The notes: generated from the letters alone by a model not told the origin. A stretch of DNA of 64,000 nucleotides from Lachnospiraceae bacterium (GCA_024683935.1 JAIKXV010000113.1:1-64000), one strand, 5' to 3'; shown: positions 41,993-51,172, numbered from the stretch's first letter. Numbers and translations are program-made.

Positions 41993-44591
41993 TATCCTTC
42001 TTTTCCGCTGTTTCTTCCACCGTGGCTTTTTCTTCCGCCGGGGCTTTTTCTTCCACCGGGGCTTTTTCTTCCGCAAGGGCTTTTTCTTCCGCCGGGGCTT
42101 TTTCTTCCGCCGGGGCTTTTTCTTCTGCTGCTGTGCCGCGGCGCAGAGTCAGGTCGATATCTCCGTTCATCGTGCCCTTGAATTCACCGATCAGGTATCC
42201 GGAGAAGTAACCGTTTACAGTGCCGTTTATCACCATGGTTCCGGCTGTTTTCTGCAGGGCGGATCCCGCAATGCTGCCGTTTAATTCGGGCGTCTTCACT
42301 TTGAAGGAACTCTTGTCGAAGACCGGATCAAACAGATAGAGAAGCTGCGGAAGTATTATCATTACCAGGGCAATACTGAGAAGCGTTCCTCTTCCCAGTG
42401 CGGTTCCGAGGTTCGCTATAACCGCATTACTGGTGAAATTACCTACCAGGAAGCCGCAGACCGTAAGAATGGTTCCGCTGGTCACAATAGTCGCAAAACT
42501 TTCATTCAGGGAACGGATAACCAACGCCTTCCGGTTGGAAGATTCCTGTCTCAGCGTCATATATCTGTTGGTGATAACTATCGCATAGTCAATGGTGGCG
42601 CCCATCTGTATTGAGCTCACAATAAGGTAAGCCAGGAAATAAAGAGGATTGTTCGTAATATTCGGTATGGCAAAGTTTATCCAGATACTGCCCTGAATCG
42701 TGATAAGCAGTATAAAGGGTATGCTGATGCTCTGGAAGGTAAAGAGCAGTATTACTCCTACAAAGAAGGCCGTAAGCACGCTTATCAGCAGGTTATCATT
42801 ATTAAATGAACTCGAAAGATCCGCAGCAGCCGTGGGATCGCCCACAACAAATATTCTGTCCTTATAGAAGGACTGGGCCATCTGCCTTATAGAATCCACT
42901 CTGCTGTATGTCTCTTCACCCTCAACATCGCCCTTCAGATTAAAGATTATCCTGGAATGCTCTTCGCTTTCCAGCTGTACTCTGGCATTTTCTATCTGCT
43001 CATGGATATCGTCCAGATCGTCACTCTGTCTGGCACTAAGGTTGAAGGAGCCCGACTCCTTTTTATCGTATATGAAATCAATGAGATCCAGTACCGATAC
43101 CCTGTATTCATCGATACCGTCTATGAATGCCCCGTATATCTCCTTATCCTGGGCATAGACCGTGTACAGCACCTTCGCAAGTCCCACATCCACATCGGCA
43201 ATCTCCGCAAATTCCCTGGGAGTCACGCTGTCTGTCAGCACATATTCCTTATCATCTCCTACCTCGACATTGGCCAGTGCCAGGACATCACCCACATACT
43301 CCCTGGATTTCAGATCACTTATAATTTCAGCCTCTGTGTCATAGTCTCCCTTTGGCAGGACTATGGCCAGATTATTACCCGTCTCAAAGGTCTCGTCTAT
43401 CCTGTCTTTCGCCTCGATATAAGGGGTCTTCTTCGGTCCCCTCGCCGTGTACTTGTCAAAGATATATGTGGCGGCATTTGACAGCCTGAAGGCAAATACC
43501 AGGACTATCAGGAATATGATCGGAAAGACAAACCTGGTGCGGACTATGATTTTTCCCCAGCTTGTTATCTTCGGCACAAAGCTCTTATGGCGGGTTTTAT
43601 CAATGTAGTTCCTGAACCACATGATAAGTCCCGGCATAAAGAGGAATACGGAAAGCATGGAAAACAGTATGGACTTGCAGAGAACAAGACCCAAATCCTT
43701 TCCTATCTTGAACTGCATAAAGACGAGAGCCACCATACCGGCCATCGTCGTCAATGAACTGGAAGATATCTCTATAATAGCCTTGCTGAGCGCGGTCTTC
43801 ATGGCTTCCGCCGGCTCCAGGCCGTTATCATGCTCCTCCATATATCTGTGGAACATAATAATGGCATAGTCTATCGCAAGGGCCAGCTGCAATATTATGT
43901 CAACCGAATTGGAGATGAATGAAATCGTACCGAAAATGAAATTCGTACCTTTATTCAGTATGGCAGCCGTGATAAAGGTTATCATGAAGATGGGAACCTC
44001 CGCATAGGTTGAGGAGGTAAAGATCAGCACCGCCAGTATTACAAATATGGCCAGCACCAGGACTATGCTCACATCATGGCGCAGTTCCGCCGATTCATCC
44101 AGATCGACGGTGGTGAAGACATAACTGTCATATTCACTGACATAATCCCGGACATCAGCTATGGCTTGCTGGGAGAGCTCCGTATCCTCGTCCTCGTCAA
44201 AGGTCATCGTGATCAGGGCTGCGGAATCCTTATAATAATCTTCCAGTACATCATCCTTATAATCCTCATCATCCGGATCATAGAACTTCACCGTATCGAT
44301 ACCATTAATATCCTCCAGACCCTTAGCGGCTATAAACGCCTGATCATAGGTGATATTAGCCAGAAGAACCTTTGCGGAACCATGGGTTTCGAATTCATTG
44401 TCCATAATGTCCACACCCTGTCTGGTCTCGGTATCCTCGGGCAGGTATTTCGTCACGTCATTTTCCACCCCCACATCCTGGATACGGATCAGGCAGTAAA
44501 TGATGGCAAGACCAAATAACACCATGAAGGCTTTTCGCCGGTCCACGATGAATGAGGCTATTCTGTACATTATGTTCTTACTCTCTGTCAT
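41982..44591 (-). CDS. MMPL/RND-family exporter
   Basis: 869 residues, two repeats of the RND layout: TM1 (FMVLFGLAIIYCLIRI), a large external loop, five clustered membrane helices including SNSVDIILQLALAIDYAIIMFHRYMEE, then a second TM7 (FVFPIIFLIVLVFAF), loop and SSIQMGATIDYAIVITNRYM. The GxxxDYA/DYAI pairs in TM4 and TM10 are the proton-relay region of MMPL proteins. The C-terminal cytoplasmic tail has a bactofilin-like NGTVNGYF...GTMNGDI stretch and six AEEKAP-type units. Exports lipids or surface polymers in related systems; substrate here unknown. Overlaps both flanking GLUG genes (14 and 11 bases). Confidence 0.93.
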   Translation of the reverse strand: MTESKNIMYRIASFIVDRRKAFMVLFGLAIIYCLIRIQDVGVENDVTKYLPEDTETRQGVDIMDNEFETHGSAKVLLANITYDQAFIAAKGLEDINGIDTVKFYDPDDEDYKDDVLEDYYKDSAALITMTFDEDEDTELSQQAIADVRDYVSEYDSYVFTTVDLDESAELRHDVSIVLVLAIFVILAVLIFTSSTYAEVPIFMITFITAAILNKGTNFIFGTISFISNSVDIILQLALAIDYAIIMFHRYMEEHDNGLEPAEAMKTALSKAIIEISSSSLTTMAGMVALVFMQFKIGKDLGLVLCKSILFSMLSVFLFMPGLIMWFRNYIDKTRHKSFVPKITSWGKIIVRTRFVFPIIFLIVLVFAFRLSNAATYIFDKYTARGPKKTPYIEAKDRIDETFETGNNLAIVLPKGDYDTEAEIISDLKSREYVGDVLALANVEVGDDKEYVLTDSVTPREFAEIADVDVGLAKVLYTVYAQDKEIYGAFIDGIDEYRVSVLDLIDFIYDKKESGSFNLSARQSDDLDDIHEQIENARVQLESEEHSRIIFNLKGDVEGEETYSRVDSIRQMAQSFYKDRIFVVGDPTAAADLSSSFNNDNLLISVLTAFFVGVILLFTFQSISIPFILLITIQGSIWINFAIPNITNNPLYFLAYLIVSSIQMGATIDYAIVITNRYMTLRQESSNRKALVIRSLNESFATIVTSGTILTVCGFLVGNFTSNAVIANLGTALGRGTLLSIALVMIILPQLLYLFDPVFDKSSFKVKTPELNGSIAGSALQKTAGTMVINGTVNGYFSGYLIGEFKGTMNGDIDLTLRRGTAAEEKAPAEEKAPAEEKALAEEKAPVEEKAPAEEKATVEETAEKKDNES
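42021..42128 (-). repeat. Six tandem 18-bp repeats in the RND gene
   Basis: Encodes AEEKAP, AEEKAP, AEEKAL, AEEKAP, VEEKAP, AEEKAT. Multiples of three keep the frame, so copy number can vary. A shifted frame reads KKKPRW-type units and creates a false N-terminal extension of the next gene. Confidence 0.95.
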
Positions 44592-47500
44592 TATCAGAAT
44601 CCTCTTTCAGGGCTTTTTTCTTCTTCATTATCGAAGAGATTATGAGAACAAGGATCACGATCAGTATCGCAACTCCGGCAGCCACTCTCGCCGCGAAGCC
44701 TATACTCTCTCTCCTTGTATGGGCGAGGTAAAAAACCCCCTCTCCCTCTCTGCTGAATACTATGTAATCTCCGTCCCGGCGGCTTTCCTTCACTACATAG
44801 GCATCATTTTCCTTTACAAGTATCTCGTCTCCGGGAAAAACCGAGTCCGCCCTGTATCTCACGGTATATGACGGGTTGTCCGGGATACCGTATTCATTTT
44901 CCACACTGAAGCTGACTGTACGGTATATTCTGCTTCCGCCCGGGATCTGCATGTCAGCTCTCTCTTCATTGTATTTTAGGGTCGTTCCGTCAAAGAACCT
45001 GCCGCTTACGATCATTCCCGGCTTTCCGGTCTCATCCGACGCCACGCTGGTTATATAGTCCACATAAATGGTTTCGACCGTGATATTCTGCTGGACATTA
45101 CTGAGATCCGTGTCATCCCAGTACCCGAACTTTCCTTCCGGGCTCTCCTCGATCTTCGGATAATTGGAGCTGTCCACATTTCCGCCGTATGGCACCTTCA
45201 TCCTGGCAACGGTCTTGCCGTCGCTCTTGAATACTACGGTCATCTTGCCGAAATCCACCGGGATCCCGTCCATCTTCAGCAGTTCACCGTAGGTAACTGA
45301 CTGCGCTTCCCTTTCATCGGTCACGCCGTTTATGGCACCCAGCCCCCTGTAAACAAAAACATTACCGCTGACGGTGCCCCTGTCCTTCTCATCAAGATCC
45401 GCATTGTCGGTATCCCCGGCAACCGCACCATGGTATTCCTTTTCCGGATCCACTGCGGACAGGCAGACATTATTGATCATGCTCCGGGCTATTCCCGCTA
45501 TGCCCCCGGCATATTTTTCGCTTACGGCCTCACACTTTGAACGGCAGTCCCTGATAAGCGACCGGCTCTTTCCAACGATACCTCCCGCATAGGAACCGTC
45601 TTTCGCTTCTACACGGCCGTAATTGTCCGATGCGATCACGGCTCCGAGATCGGTCCTGCCCGCTATACCGCCGGCACAGTCATTTCGGACGGTTATGTCT
45701 CCGGTATTTTTACAGTACAAAATGGTGGCCTTTTCATATCTGTCATAATTCAGGCTCACCTGGCCCTCGGACACCACCTCGAAATCAGAGCGGATACCGC
45801 TGTCATCCGTGATGATGCCCACGATACCGCCGCCGTTTATATTGCTCTCTATGTCTCCTTCATTTTCAGAGTACAGCAGTACGCCCTTTTTCAGGTCAGT
45901 GCTGTCGTCATCCGAAATATCGTCGAATATATCCTCTATCCCGTCGGTATCATAGACCTTCTGCAGCTCTGTCTGAATCTCCTTATAGCTGTCGGTCATG
46001 CTGTCATTAAGGGAATTAAGGGAGGACACCATGCTGTCCACATCAGCACGGAGCTTTGCATCGCTGCCCTTCAGTCCGTCGGACAGCACATCCATCTCGG
46101 CAGCCAGCCGGTCGGTCCTTAGCTGTATATCATCGGATGTTATGCGGAAGTCCTTTTTGTAATCGTCCTCACAGCCCCTCAGATAATCATCCAGATCCAT
46201 GGAAGCGCTTCTCAGTTCTTCCAGATCATCCTCTATATCATCGGCATCCTTATTTAAGCGGACAGCCTTTCTCATAAGGGTATCGACAGCTCCGTTATTC
46301 GCGAGGCCGATCTCCTTTAACTTCGGCAGGAACTTCATCATATCCGCTGTAATGCCGGCTGAACGGCTTTCACTCCAGGCTTCCACCAGCTTTGATATGT
46401 TGTCGGAATTATCTATGAATACCTGCAGGGCTTCTTTTGTTTCCTTATCATATTTCCGTAAATTGATGGAGTCGGCAATATCTCTGATATTATCGATCTT
46501 GCTCTTGATCTCCCTCTCTACGGAATCATCCTTGCATCTGTAGTATTCCTTGTAATACTTGATAAGATCCCGAAGCTCATCCGAGGTGGCCCGTACCGTA
46601 TCTATGTGACTCTGGGTAAGGTCGTCCTCCGCTCCGAAGTCCTTATGAAAGCTCTCTATCCTGTCTGTCAGTTCCTCCAGGCTCTCGCCGGTCTTATTAA
46701 GGGCGTCCTCGGAATATGCATTGACGGCATAGGGCTCAAACTGTCCGGCTATCCCGCCTCCGTTTTTACGGGCGTAAACCCTTCCCCTGTTTTTGCAGCC
46801 GCTTATTATTCCGCGGTCATAGCCTGTGATGCCTCCGGTCATATAACCCACATGGGGATATCCTACGGTGGCGTAATTCACCGAGTCCTTTATAAGGCCT
46901 GAACAGGCTCCGGCTATGCCGCCGGTGTAATTTATCTCTATACCTTTATCAAATCTCTCAAAAAGGTTTTCATCCTTCAGATCCAGAGTATCCGGGATGA
47001 ATTTGTCCAGGTCACCTTCCTTGTCCTCATCCGCCTCTCTCTCTTCGGTCATTTCGTGGGCGGTCTTTTCGTTGGCATTGATCTTTCCCCTGTTTATACA
47101 GGTCTCGATCGTTCCTTCATTGTACCCGCATATACCGCCGGTTTTCCTGGTAGCGTTAATATAGGCATGATTAACACATTTCCTGATCACGCCGCCTTCC
47201 ATATTGTGTCCGGCTATTCCTCCCACCATTTCAGAGGCCAGGATCCTGCCGTCAAAGCTTATGTCCTCCAGCGTACCGTAGTTTATTCCTGCGGCGCCTC
47301 CTATCTCCGTCATATCGCCGCCGGGTTCCAGGATACCGCTCAGCATCAGGTCCTTTATGTACCCGTCACGGGCCACGGTTCTGATAAATCCGCTCCGGTC
47401 CTGACTTCCGTTAAGAGAAAAGCCGGTTATGACATGTCCCTGTCCGTCAAATATGCCGGCAAAGATAGATATCGGCCGGAAATCCGTATCCTTAAGATCC

Positions 47501-47847
47501 AGATCGTTTTCCAGGACATAGCGGACTCCTCTGGTATAGCTCTCATCCATACTCTTAGCCGAGAGCTCTTTCAGGTCATCAACAGTTTTTATCCGGCGGG
47601 TTTCCCTTGGAATCTCCTCCGGGTCTTCGCCGTTTGTCTCAGTTTTTTCACCGGATGCATCCTCTTTTGTTTCGGGAGCTTCCTCCGGCTTTTCGGGTGT
47701 TTCCGGCTTTTCTTCGGTCGTTTCCGGCTTTTCGGGTGTTTCCGGCTGAATTTCGGACGCAAAAAGAGCGGAAACCGGTTGAACAGTTCCCGTAAGAGTA
47801 AGCGATATTACAAGAGCAGCCGTAAGCCGTCTGAGCCTTGAACGCAT
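44578..47847 (-). CDS. GLUG-repeat surface protein A, membrane anchored
   Basis: 1089 residues from the ATG 47845-47847 with GGGGAG seven bases upstream (17 more codons are open). Signal peptide LTAALVISLTLTGTVQPVSA, a Pro/Glu/Thr-rich spacer (PETPEKPETTEEKPETPEKP), GLUG repeats (EIGGAAGINYGTLEDI, MVGGIAGHN, KTGGICGYNEGTIETC), the shared INYTGGIAG...GQFEPY block, a ~270-residue helical insert, GLUG repeats again (CAGGIAGRTDLGAVIAS, YAGGIVGKSRSLIRDC), an Ig-like tail and a C-terminal membrane helix (ARVAAGVAILIVILVLIISS) with Lys-rich end. Same domain order as the protein at 38810-41992. First gene of the operon. Confidence 0.9.
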   Translation of the reverse strand: MRSRLRRLTAALVISLTLTGTVQPVSALFASEIQPETPEKPETTEEKPETPEKPEEAPETKEDASGEKTETNGEDPEEIPRETRRIKTVDDLKELSAKSMDESYTRGVRYVLENDLDLKDTDFRPISIFAGIFDGQGHVITGFSLNGSQDRSGFIRTVARDGYIKDLMLSGILEPGGDMTEIGGAAGINYGTLEDISFDGRILASEMVGGIAGHNMEGGVIRKCVNHAYINATRKTGGICGYNEGTIETCINRGKINANEKTAHEMTEEREADEDKEGDLDKFIPDTLDLKDENLFERFDKGIEINYTGGIAGACSGLIKDSVNYATVGYPHVGYMTGGITGYDRGIISGCKNRGRVYARKNGGGIAGQFEPYAVNAYSEDALNKTGESLEELTDRIESFHKDFGAEDDLTQSHIDTVRATSDELRDLIKYYKEYYRCKDDSVEREIKSKIDNIRDIADSINLRKYDKETKEALQVFIDNSDNISKLVEAWSESRSAGITADMMKFLPKLKEIGLANNGAVDTLMRKAVRLNKDADDIEDDLEELRSASMDLDDYLRGCEDDYKKDFRITSDDIQLRTDRLAAEMDVLSDGLKGSDAKLRADVDSMVSSLNSLNDSMTDSYKEIQTELQKVYDTDGIEDIFDDISDDDSTDLKKGVLLYSENEGDIESNINGGGIVGIITDDSGIRSDFEVVSEGQVSLNYDRYEKATILYCKNTGDITVRNDCAGGIAGRTDLGAVIASDNYGRVEAKDGSYAGGIVGKSRSLIRDCRSKCEAVSEKYAGGIAGIARSMINNVCLSAVDPEKEYHGAVAGDTDNADLDEKDRGTVSGNVFVYRGLGAINGVTDEREAQSVTYGELLKMDGIPVDFGKMTVVFKSDGKTVARMKVPYGGNVDSSNYPKIEESPEGKFGYWDDTDLSNVQQNITVETIYVDYITSVASDETGKPGMIVSGRFFDGTTLKYNEERADMQIPGGSRIYRTVSFSVENEYGIPDNPSYTVRYRADSVFPGDEILVKENDAYVVKESRRDGDYIVFSREGEGVFYLAHTRRESIGFAARVAAGVAILIVILVLIISSIMKKKKALKEDSDNDRE

Positions 47848-47875
47848 TCCCTTTCTCCCCATGCTCTCCCCGAAT

Positions 47876-47923
47876 TTCATCCCACAGGTGAACATCAAAA
47901 TAACAGTTCACCCAACAGGTAAA
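47876..47923 (-). promoter_or_regulatory. Two 18-bp operator-like repeats in the GLUG operon leader
   Basis: TTTACCTGTTGGGTGAAC (47906-47923) and GTTCACCTGTGGGATGAA (47876-47893), in the same orientation with centres 30 bases apart (three helical turns). Each contains inverted half-sites TTYACC and GGTGAA. They lie just downstream of the promoter. Confidence 0.5.
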
Positions 47924-47941
47924 CATAAAATAGACAGAGAT

Positions 47942-47970
47942 ATAATACCTCATATTTACTTGAAAAGCAA
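47942..47970 (-). promoter_or_regulatory. Promoter of the GLUG-RND-GLUG operon
   Basis: Minus-strand TTGCTT (47965-47970), 17-base spacer, TATTAT (47942-47947). Leader about 85 bases with the two operator-like repeats. Confidence 0.6.
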
Positions 47971-48035
47971 CTTGTGTTATTAAATCCCATGTTATGTAAA
48001 CCGAAGTGTTCCCGTCAGTTATATTTTGATTCGGA

Positions 48036-48094
48036 CGCCAAAAGTTCTTGTCCCCACCACAAGCAAGCTTGTGTGGTGACAATTACTTTTGGCG
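48036..48094. repeat. 59-base imperfect inverted repeat between divergent promoters
   Basis: Arms CGCCAAAAGTTCTTGTCCCC...ACCACAAGC and its near-complement GCTTGTGTGGT...GACAATTACTTTTGGCG form a long hairpin with a few mismatches. Both flanking genes point away, so it is not their terminator. Could be a small mobile hairpin element or a transcribed structured RNA. Confidence 0.7.
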
Positions 48095-48111
48095 CTTTAA
48101 TCATATTTTTC

Positions 48112-48140
48112 TTGACAGATGCATGGCCGGGATGTATTAT
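48112..48140 (+). promoter_or_regulatory. Promoter of the HMA protein-Zn/Cd ATPase operon
   Basis: TTGACA (48112-48117), 17-base spacer, TATTAT (48135-48140). Confidence 0.8.
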
Positions 48141-48150
48141 CAGCTTATCA

Positions 48151-48168
48151 ATTAAACAAATGTTTAAT
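48151..48168 (+). promoter_or_regulatory. ArsR/SmtB-type operator
   Basis: ATTAAACAAATGTTTAAT, a perfect 8-2-8 palindrome starting 10 bases after the -10 box. Size, AT-content and the AACAnnTGTT centre resemble operators of CzrA/CadC-like repressors. An ArsR-family gene lies 3 kb downstream on the other strand (51206-51562). Confidence 0.7.
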
Positions 48169-48205
48169 CGTTGAATTATAAAAGGCGGTTGTGAAAGGAG
48201 CTGAA

Positions 48206-48427
48206 ATGAAAAAAAGCTATAAGATCGATGTAGACTGCGCTGCCTGCGCACAGAAGATGGAAGACGCCGCAAAGGCCACCGAGGGCGTGAAGGACGCTGT
48301 CGTGAATTTCATGGCGTTAAAAATGAAGATAGAATTCGACGAAGGCGCGGATCCCGATGAAGTTATGGACAGGGTTGAGAAAAACTGTAAGGCTGTGGAA
48401 GATGACTGCAGCATATTCAGGAACTGA
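48206..48427 (+). CDS. HMA-domain heavy-metal binding protein
   Basis: 73 residues from the ATG 48206 with GAAAGGAG five bases upstream. A single HMA fold with the metal-binding pair C11/C14 in VDCAACAQKMEDAAK. Such stand-alone domains bind Zn, Cd or Cu and pass the metal to an ATPase. The ATPase that follows two bases later starts directly in its membrane region and lacks an N-terminal HMA domain, so this small protein probably supplies that function in trans. Upstream operator suggests metal-induced expression. Confidence 0.93.
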   Translation: MKKSYKIDVDCAACAQKMEDAAKATEGVKDAVVNFMALKMKIEFDEGADPDEVMDRVEKNCKAVEDDCSIFRN

Positions 48428-48429
48428 AT

Positions 48430-50319
48430 ATGAATAAAAAACAAAAGATCAATCTTATAAGAATACTTGTCGCAGCGGCTCTGATGGCGGTATTTACGGT
48501 TATGCCCCTGACAGGCATGCTCCGCTTTGCCGCATTTCTGATCCCCTATCTCATTGTGGGCTACGATGTATTAAAGAAGGCCCTGCACGGCATCATTCAC
48601 AGGCAGCCCTTTGATGAATGCCTGCTGATGGCGGTGGCCACCATAGGTGCCATAGCGGCGGCTCTTTACAGGAGCGGTGATTATACCGAGGCCGTGGCTG
48701 TAATGCTTTTTTATCAGACCGGCGAACTCTTTCAGAGCTATGCAGTCGGAAAGAGCAGAAAAAACATCACGGATCTTATGGACATCTCTCCCGAATCCGC
48801 CAATGTTTACGGAGAAAACGGAGAGATCCTGGAAATGGATCCCGATGAGGTTGAGGTAGGAAGCCTGATAGTTGTGCGGCCCGGCGAAAGGATACCGATA
48901 GACGGCATAGTAAAGAGCGGCAGTTCCGGGCTGGATACCTCGGCTCTTACCGGCGAATCCATGCCGAGGGAAGTACACCCCGGCGACGAGGTAATAAGCG
49001 GCTGCATCAATTTAAGCGGTGCTCTGGAGATTGAAACCACCAGGGAATACTCCGACTCCACCGTGGCGAGAGTCATGGAGCTGATAGAGGATGCGGGATC
49101 CAGAAAATCCAAATCCGAGAATTTCATTGCCCGTTTCTCCCGGATCTATACTCCGGTAGTGGTATATGCTGCAATAGCACTGGCTGTGATCCCTCCTGTT
49201 TTCCTTACTCTTACGGGAAAAGGCGTCATGTGGACCACCTGGATCTACAGAGCTCTGATATTCCTGGTAATCAGCTGCCCCTGCGCGCTGGTGGTAAGCG
49301 TTCCTTTAAGCTTTTTTGCCGGTATAGGCAGTGCGGGTAAAAAGGGTGTTCTGGTGAAGGGCTCCAATTTCCTGGAAGCAATGAGCGAAGTAACGACCAT
49401 GGTCTTTGATAAAACGGGAACCCTCACTAAGGGCGTATTCGAAGTGGTATCGGTGCATCCAAACGACATAAGCGCCGACGAACTCATACACCTTGCGGCC
49501 CATGTGGAGAGATTCTCCGATCACCCCATAGCTCTGTCATTAAAGGCCGCTTACGGCAAAGAAGCTGACGGCTGCATTGTAGAGAGTGCCGAGGAGATCG
49601 CCGGACGGGGAATAAGAGCTGTTGTTGAAGGCAGAACCATCTGCGCCGGCAATGAAAAAATGATGAAAGAAGCCGTGAAGGACGGTGTGATCCCTGAATG
49701 CAGTAGCTGCCACGATCTTCCGGGAACCGTCATACACATAGCGATAGACGGCAAATACGCAGGTCATGTACTGATCTCTGACGTTATTAAACCCCACAGC
49801 AGGGAAGCCATAAAGGCGCTTAAGAAGGCAGGAGTCAGGGAGACCGTCATGCTGACCGGCGACAGGGAGAAAACCGCAGCCAAAGTGGCCGCGGATCTCG
49901 ATCTGGACAAATACTATGCTGAGCTGCTGCCGGGAGACAAGGTCTCAAAGATAGAGGAGATCATAAACGATAAGAACAGAAACGGGAAGACCGCATTTGT
50001 GGGTGACGGTATAAATGACGCCCCTGTGCTTTCCAGGGCGGACGTGGGTATCGCCATGGGAGCCTTCGGTTCTGACGCTGCGATAGAGGCTGCCGATATC
50101 GTTCTGATGGATGATGATCCCCTGAAGATTGCCACAGCCATTGCCATATCAAAAAAGACCCTCAGAATAGTAAGGCAGAATATCATATTTGCAATAGGAG
50201 TAAAGATTCTCTGTCTGATACTCGGAGCCCTGGGTGTTGCAAATATGTGGACCGCTGTTTTCGCGGATGTGGGCGTAATGGTCATTGCAGTACTAAACGC
50301 CATCAGATGTATGATATAA
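48430..50319 (+). CDS. Zn/Cd/Pb-exporting P-type ATPase (P1B-2), without HMA domain
   Basis: 629 residues. Membrane metal site CPC in ISCPCALVVSVPLS, phosphorylation motif FDKTGTLTKG, actuator TGESMPRE, the SDHPIAL HP motif, TGDREKTA and GDGINDAPVLSRADVG. The last two helices read IGVKILCLILGAL and MWTAVFADVGVMV, with the Lys and Asp of the Zn/Cd class (ZntA/CadA), not the copper class. It detoxifies excess zinc or cadmium. N-terminal metal-binding domain is separate (preceding gene). The stop overlaps an extended -10 element for proC. Confidence 0.94.
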   Translation: MNKKQKINLIRILVAAALMAVFTVMPLTGMLRFAAFLIPYLIVGYDVLKKALHGIIHRQPFDECLLMAVATIGAIAAALYRSGDYTEAVAVMLFYQTGELFQSYAVGKSRKNITDLMDISPESANVYGENGEILEMDPDEVEVGSLIVVRPGERIPIDGIVKSGSSGLDTSALTGESMPREVHPGDEVISGCINLSGALEIETTREYSDSTVARVMELIEDAGSRKSKSENFIARFSRIYTPVVVYAAIALAVIPPVFLTLTGKGVMWTTWIYRALIFLVISCPCALVVSVPLSFFAGIGSAGKKGVLVKGSNFLEAMSEVTTMVFDKTGTLTKGVFEVVSVHPNDISADELIHLAAHVERFSDHPIALSLKAAYGKEADGCIVESAEEIAGRGIRAVVEGRTICAGNEKMMKEAVKDGVIPECSSCHDLPGTVIHIAIDGKYAGHVLISDVIKPHSREAIKALKKAGVRETVMLTGDREKTAAKVAADLDLDKYYAELLPGDKVSKIEEIINDKNRNGKTAFVGDGINDAPVLSRADVGIAMGAFGSDAAIEAADIVLMDDDPLKIATAIAISKKTLRIVRQNIIFAIGVKILCLILGALGVANMWTAVFADVGVMVIAVLNAIRCMI

Positions 50320-50320
50320 T
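50312..50320 (+). promoter_or_regulatory. Extended -10 promoter for proC
   Basis: TGATATAAT (TGn plus perfect TATAAT) across the stop codon of the ATPase gene; no good -35 box. Confidence 0.5.
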
Positions 50321-50377
50321 GTCGGAAGTTGCTGATAACAACAGATCAATTCGTCATATCTGTCAGGAGGCGGAATA

Positions 50378-51172
50378 ATGCATATCACTTTTATAGGTTG
50401 TGGAAATATGGGCGGCGCAATGATGCAGGGAATACTTGATTCCGGCATATGCAGGGCAGAGGATATCACTGCCGCAGACAAGTCGGATGCGCTGCTGCAA
50501 AAGAGAAAAGAAGAACTGAAGGTCAATGTGACCGGAGATAACAGGGCGGCTGCAAAAGAGGCAGACATTCTCTTTCTTTCAGTAAAGCCCCAGTTCTATG
50601 AGACGGTCATAGAGGAAATAAAGAACAGCGTCAGGGATGATACCTTGGTAGTGACCATTGCTCCGGGAAAGACCCTTGCCTGGACCGGAGAGAAATTCGG
50701 AAAAGACTTAAAGATCGTCCGTATGATGCCGAATACTCCCGCCATGGTCAAGGAAGGGATGATCGGAATGTGCGGAAATGCCCTTGTATCGGATGAAGAT
50801 ATGGAAAATATCCGGAAGATCTGCAGCGGCTTTGCAAAGACCGAAGTTATCGCGGAGAACCTGATGGATGTGGTGACTGCGGTAAGCGGCTCTTCTCCGG
50901 CATACGTATTCATGTTCATTGAGGCGATGGCTGATGCGGCGGTAGCAGGCGGAATGCCGAGGGACAAGGCCTATACATTTGCCGCCCAGGCTGTTCTCGG
51001 AAGCGCAAAGATGGTACTGGAAACCGGAAAGCATCCCGGTGAATTAAAGGATATGGTATGCTCTCCTGCCGGCACCACGATACAGGCTGTACGCGTCCTT
51101 GAGGAAAAGGGCTTCAGAAGCGCAGTTATCGAATGTATGGAAAAATGTCTGGAGATATCCAGAGGACTCTGA
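50378..51172 (+). CDS. proC: Pyrroline-5-carboxylate reductase
   Basis: Last step of proline synthesis: reduces pyrroline-5-carboxylate with NAD(P)H. 264 residues. Rossmann motif ITFIGCGNMGGAMMQG at the start, RMMPNTPAMVKEGM, and the C-terminal helical domain with VTAVSGSSPAYVFMFIEAMADAAV and KDMVCSPAGTTIQAV-type signature (visible as DMVCSPAGTTIQAVRVLE). Start has AGGAGG. Ends in a terminator that lies inside the convergent ArsR gene. Confidence 0.96.
   Translation: MHITFIGCGNMGGAMMQGILDSGICRAEDITAADKSDALLQKRKEELKVNVTGDNRAAAKEADILFLSVKPQFYETVIEEIKNSVRDDTLVVTIAPGKTLAWTGEKFGKDLKIVRMMPNTPAMVKEGMIGMCGNALVSDEDMENIRKICSGFAKTEVIAENLMDVVTAVSGSSPAYVFMFIEAMADAAVAGGMPRDKAYTFAAQAVLGSAKMVLETGKHPGELKDMVCSPAGTTIQAVRVLEEKGFRSAVIECMEKCLEISRGL

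Noticed and set aside
41993..42076. Basic Lys/Arg/Trp-rich N-terminus on GLUG protein B
   Set aside because: It is an out-of-frame reading of the 18-bp repeat in the exporter gene; the inner ATG fits a signal-anchor protein.
45374..47841. Several long + strand frames opposite the GLUG genes
   Set aside because: They mirror the repetitive GLUG coding sequence, lack ribosome sites and show no recognisable protein features.
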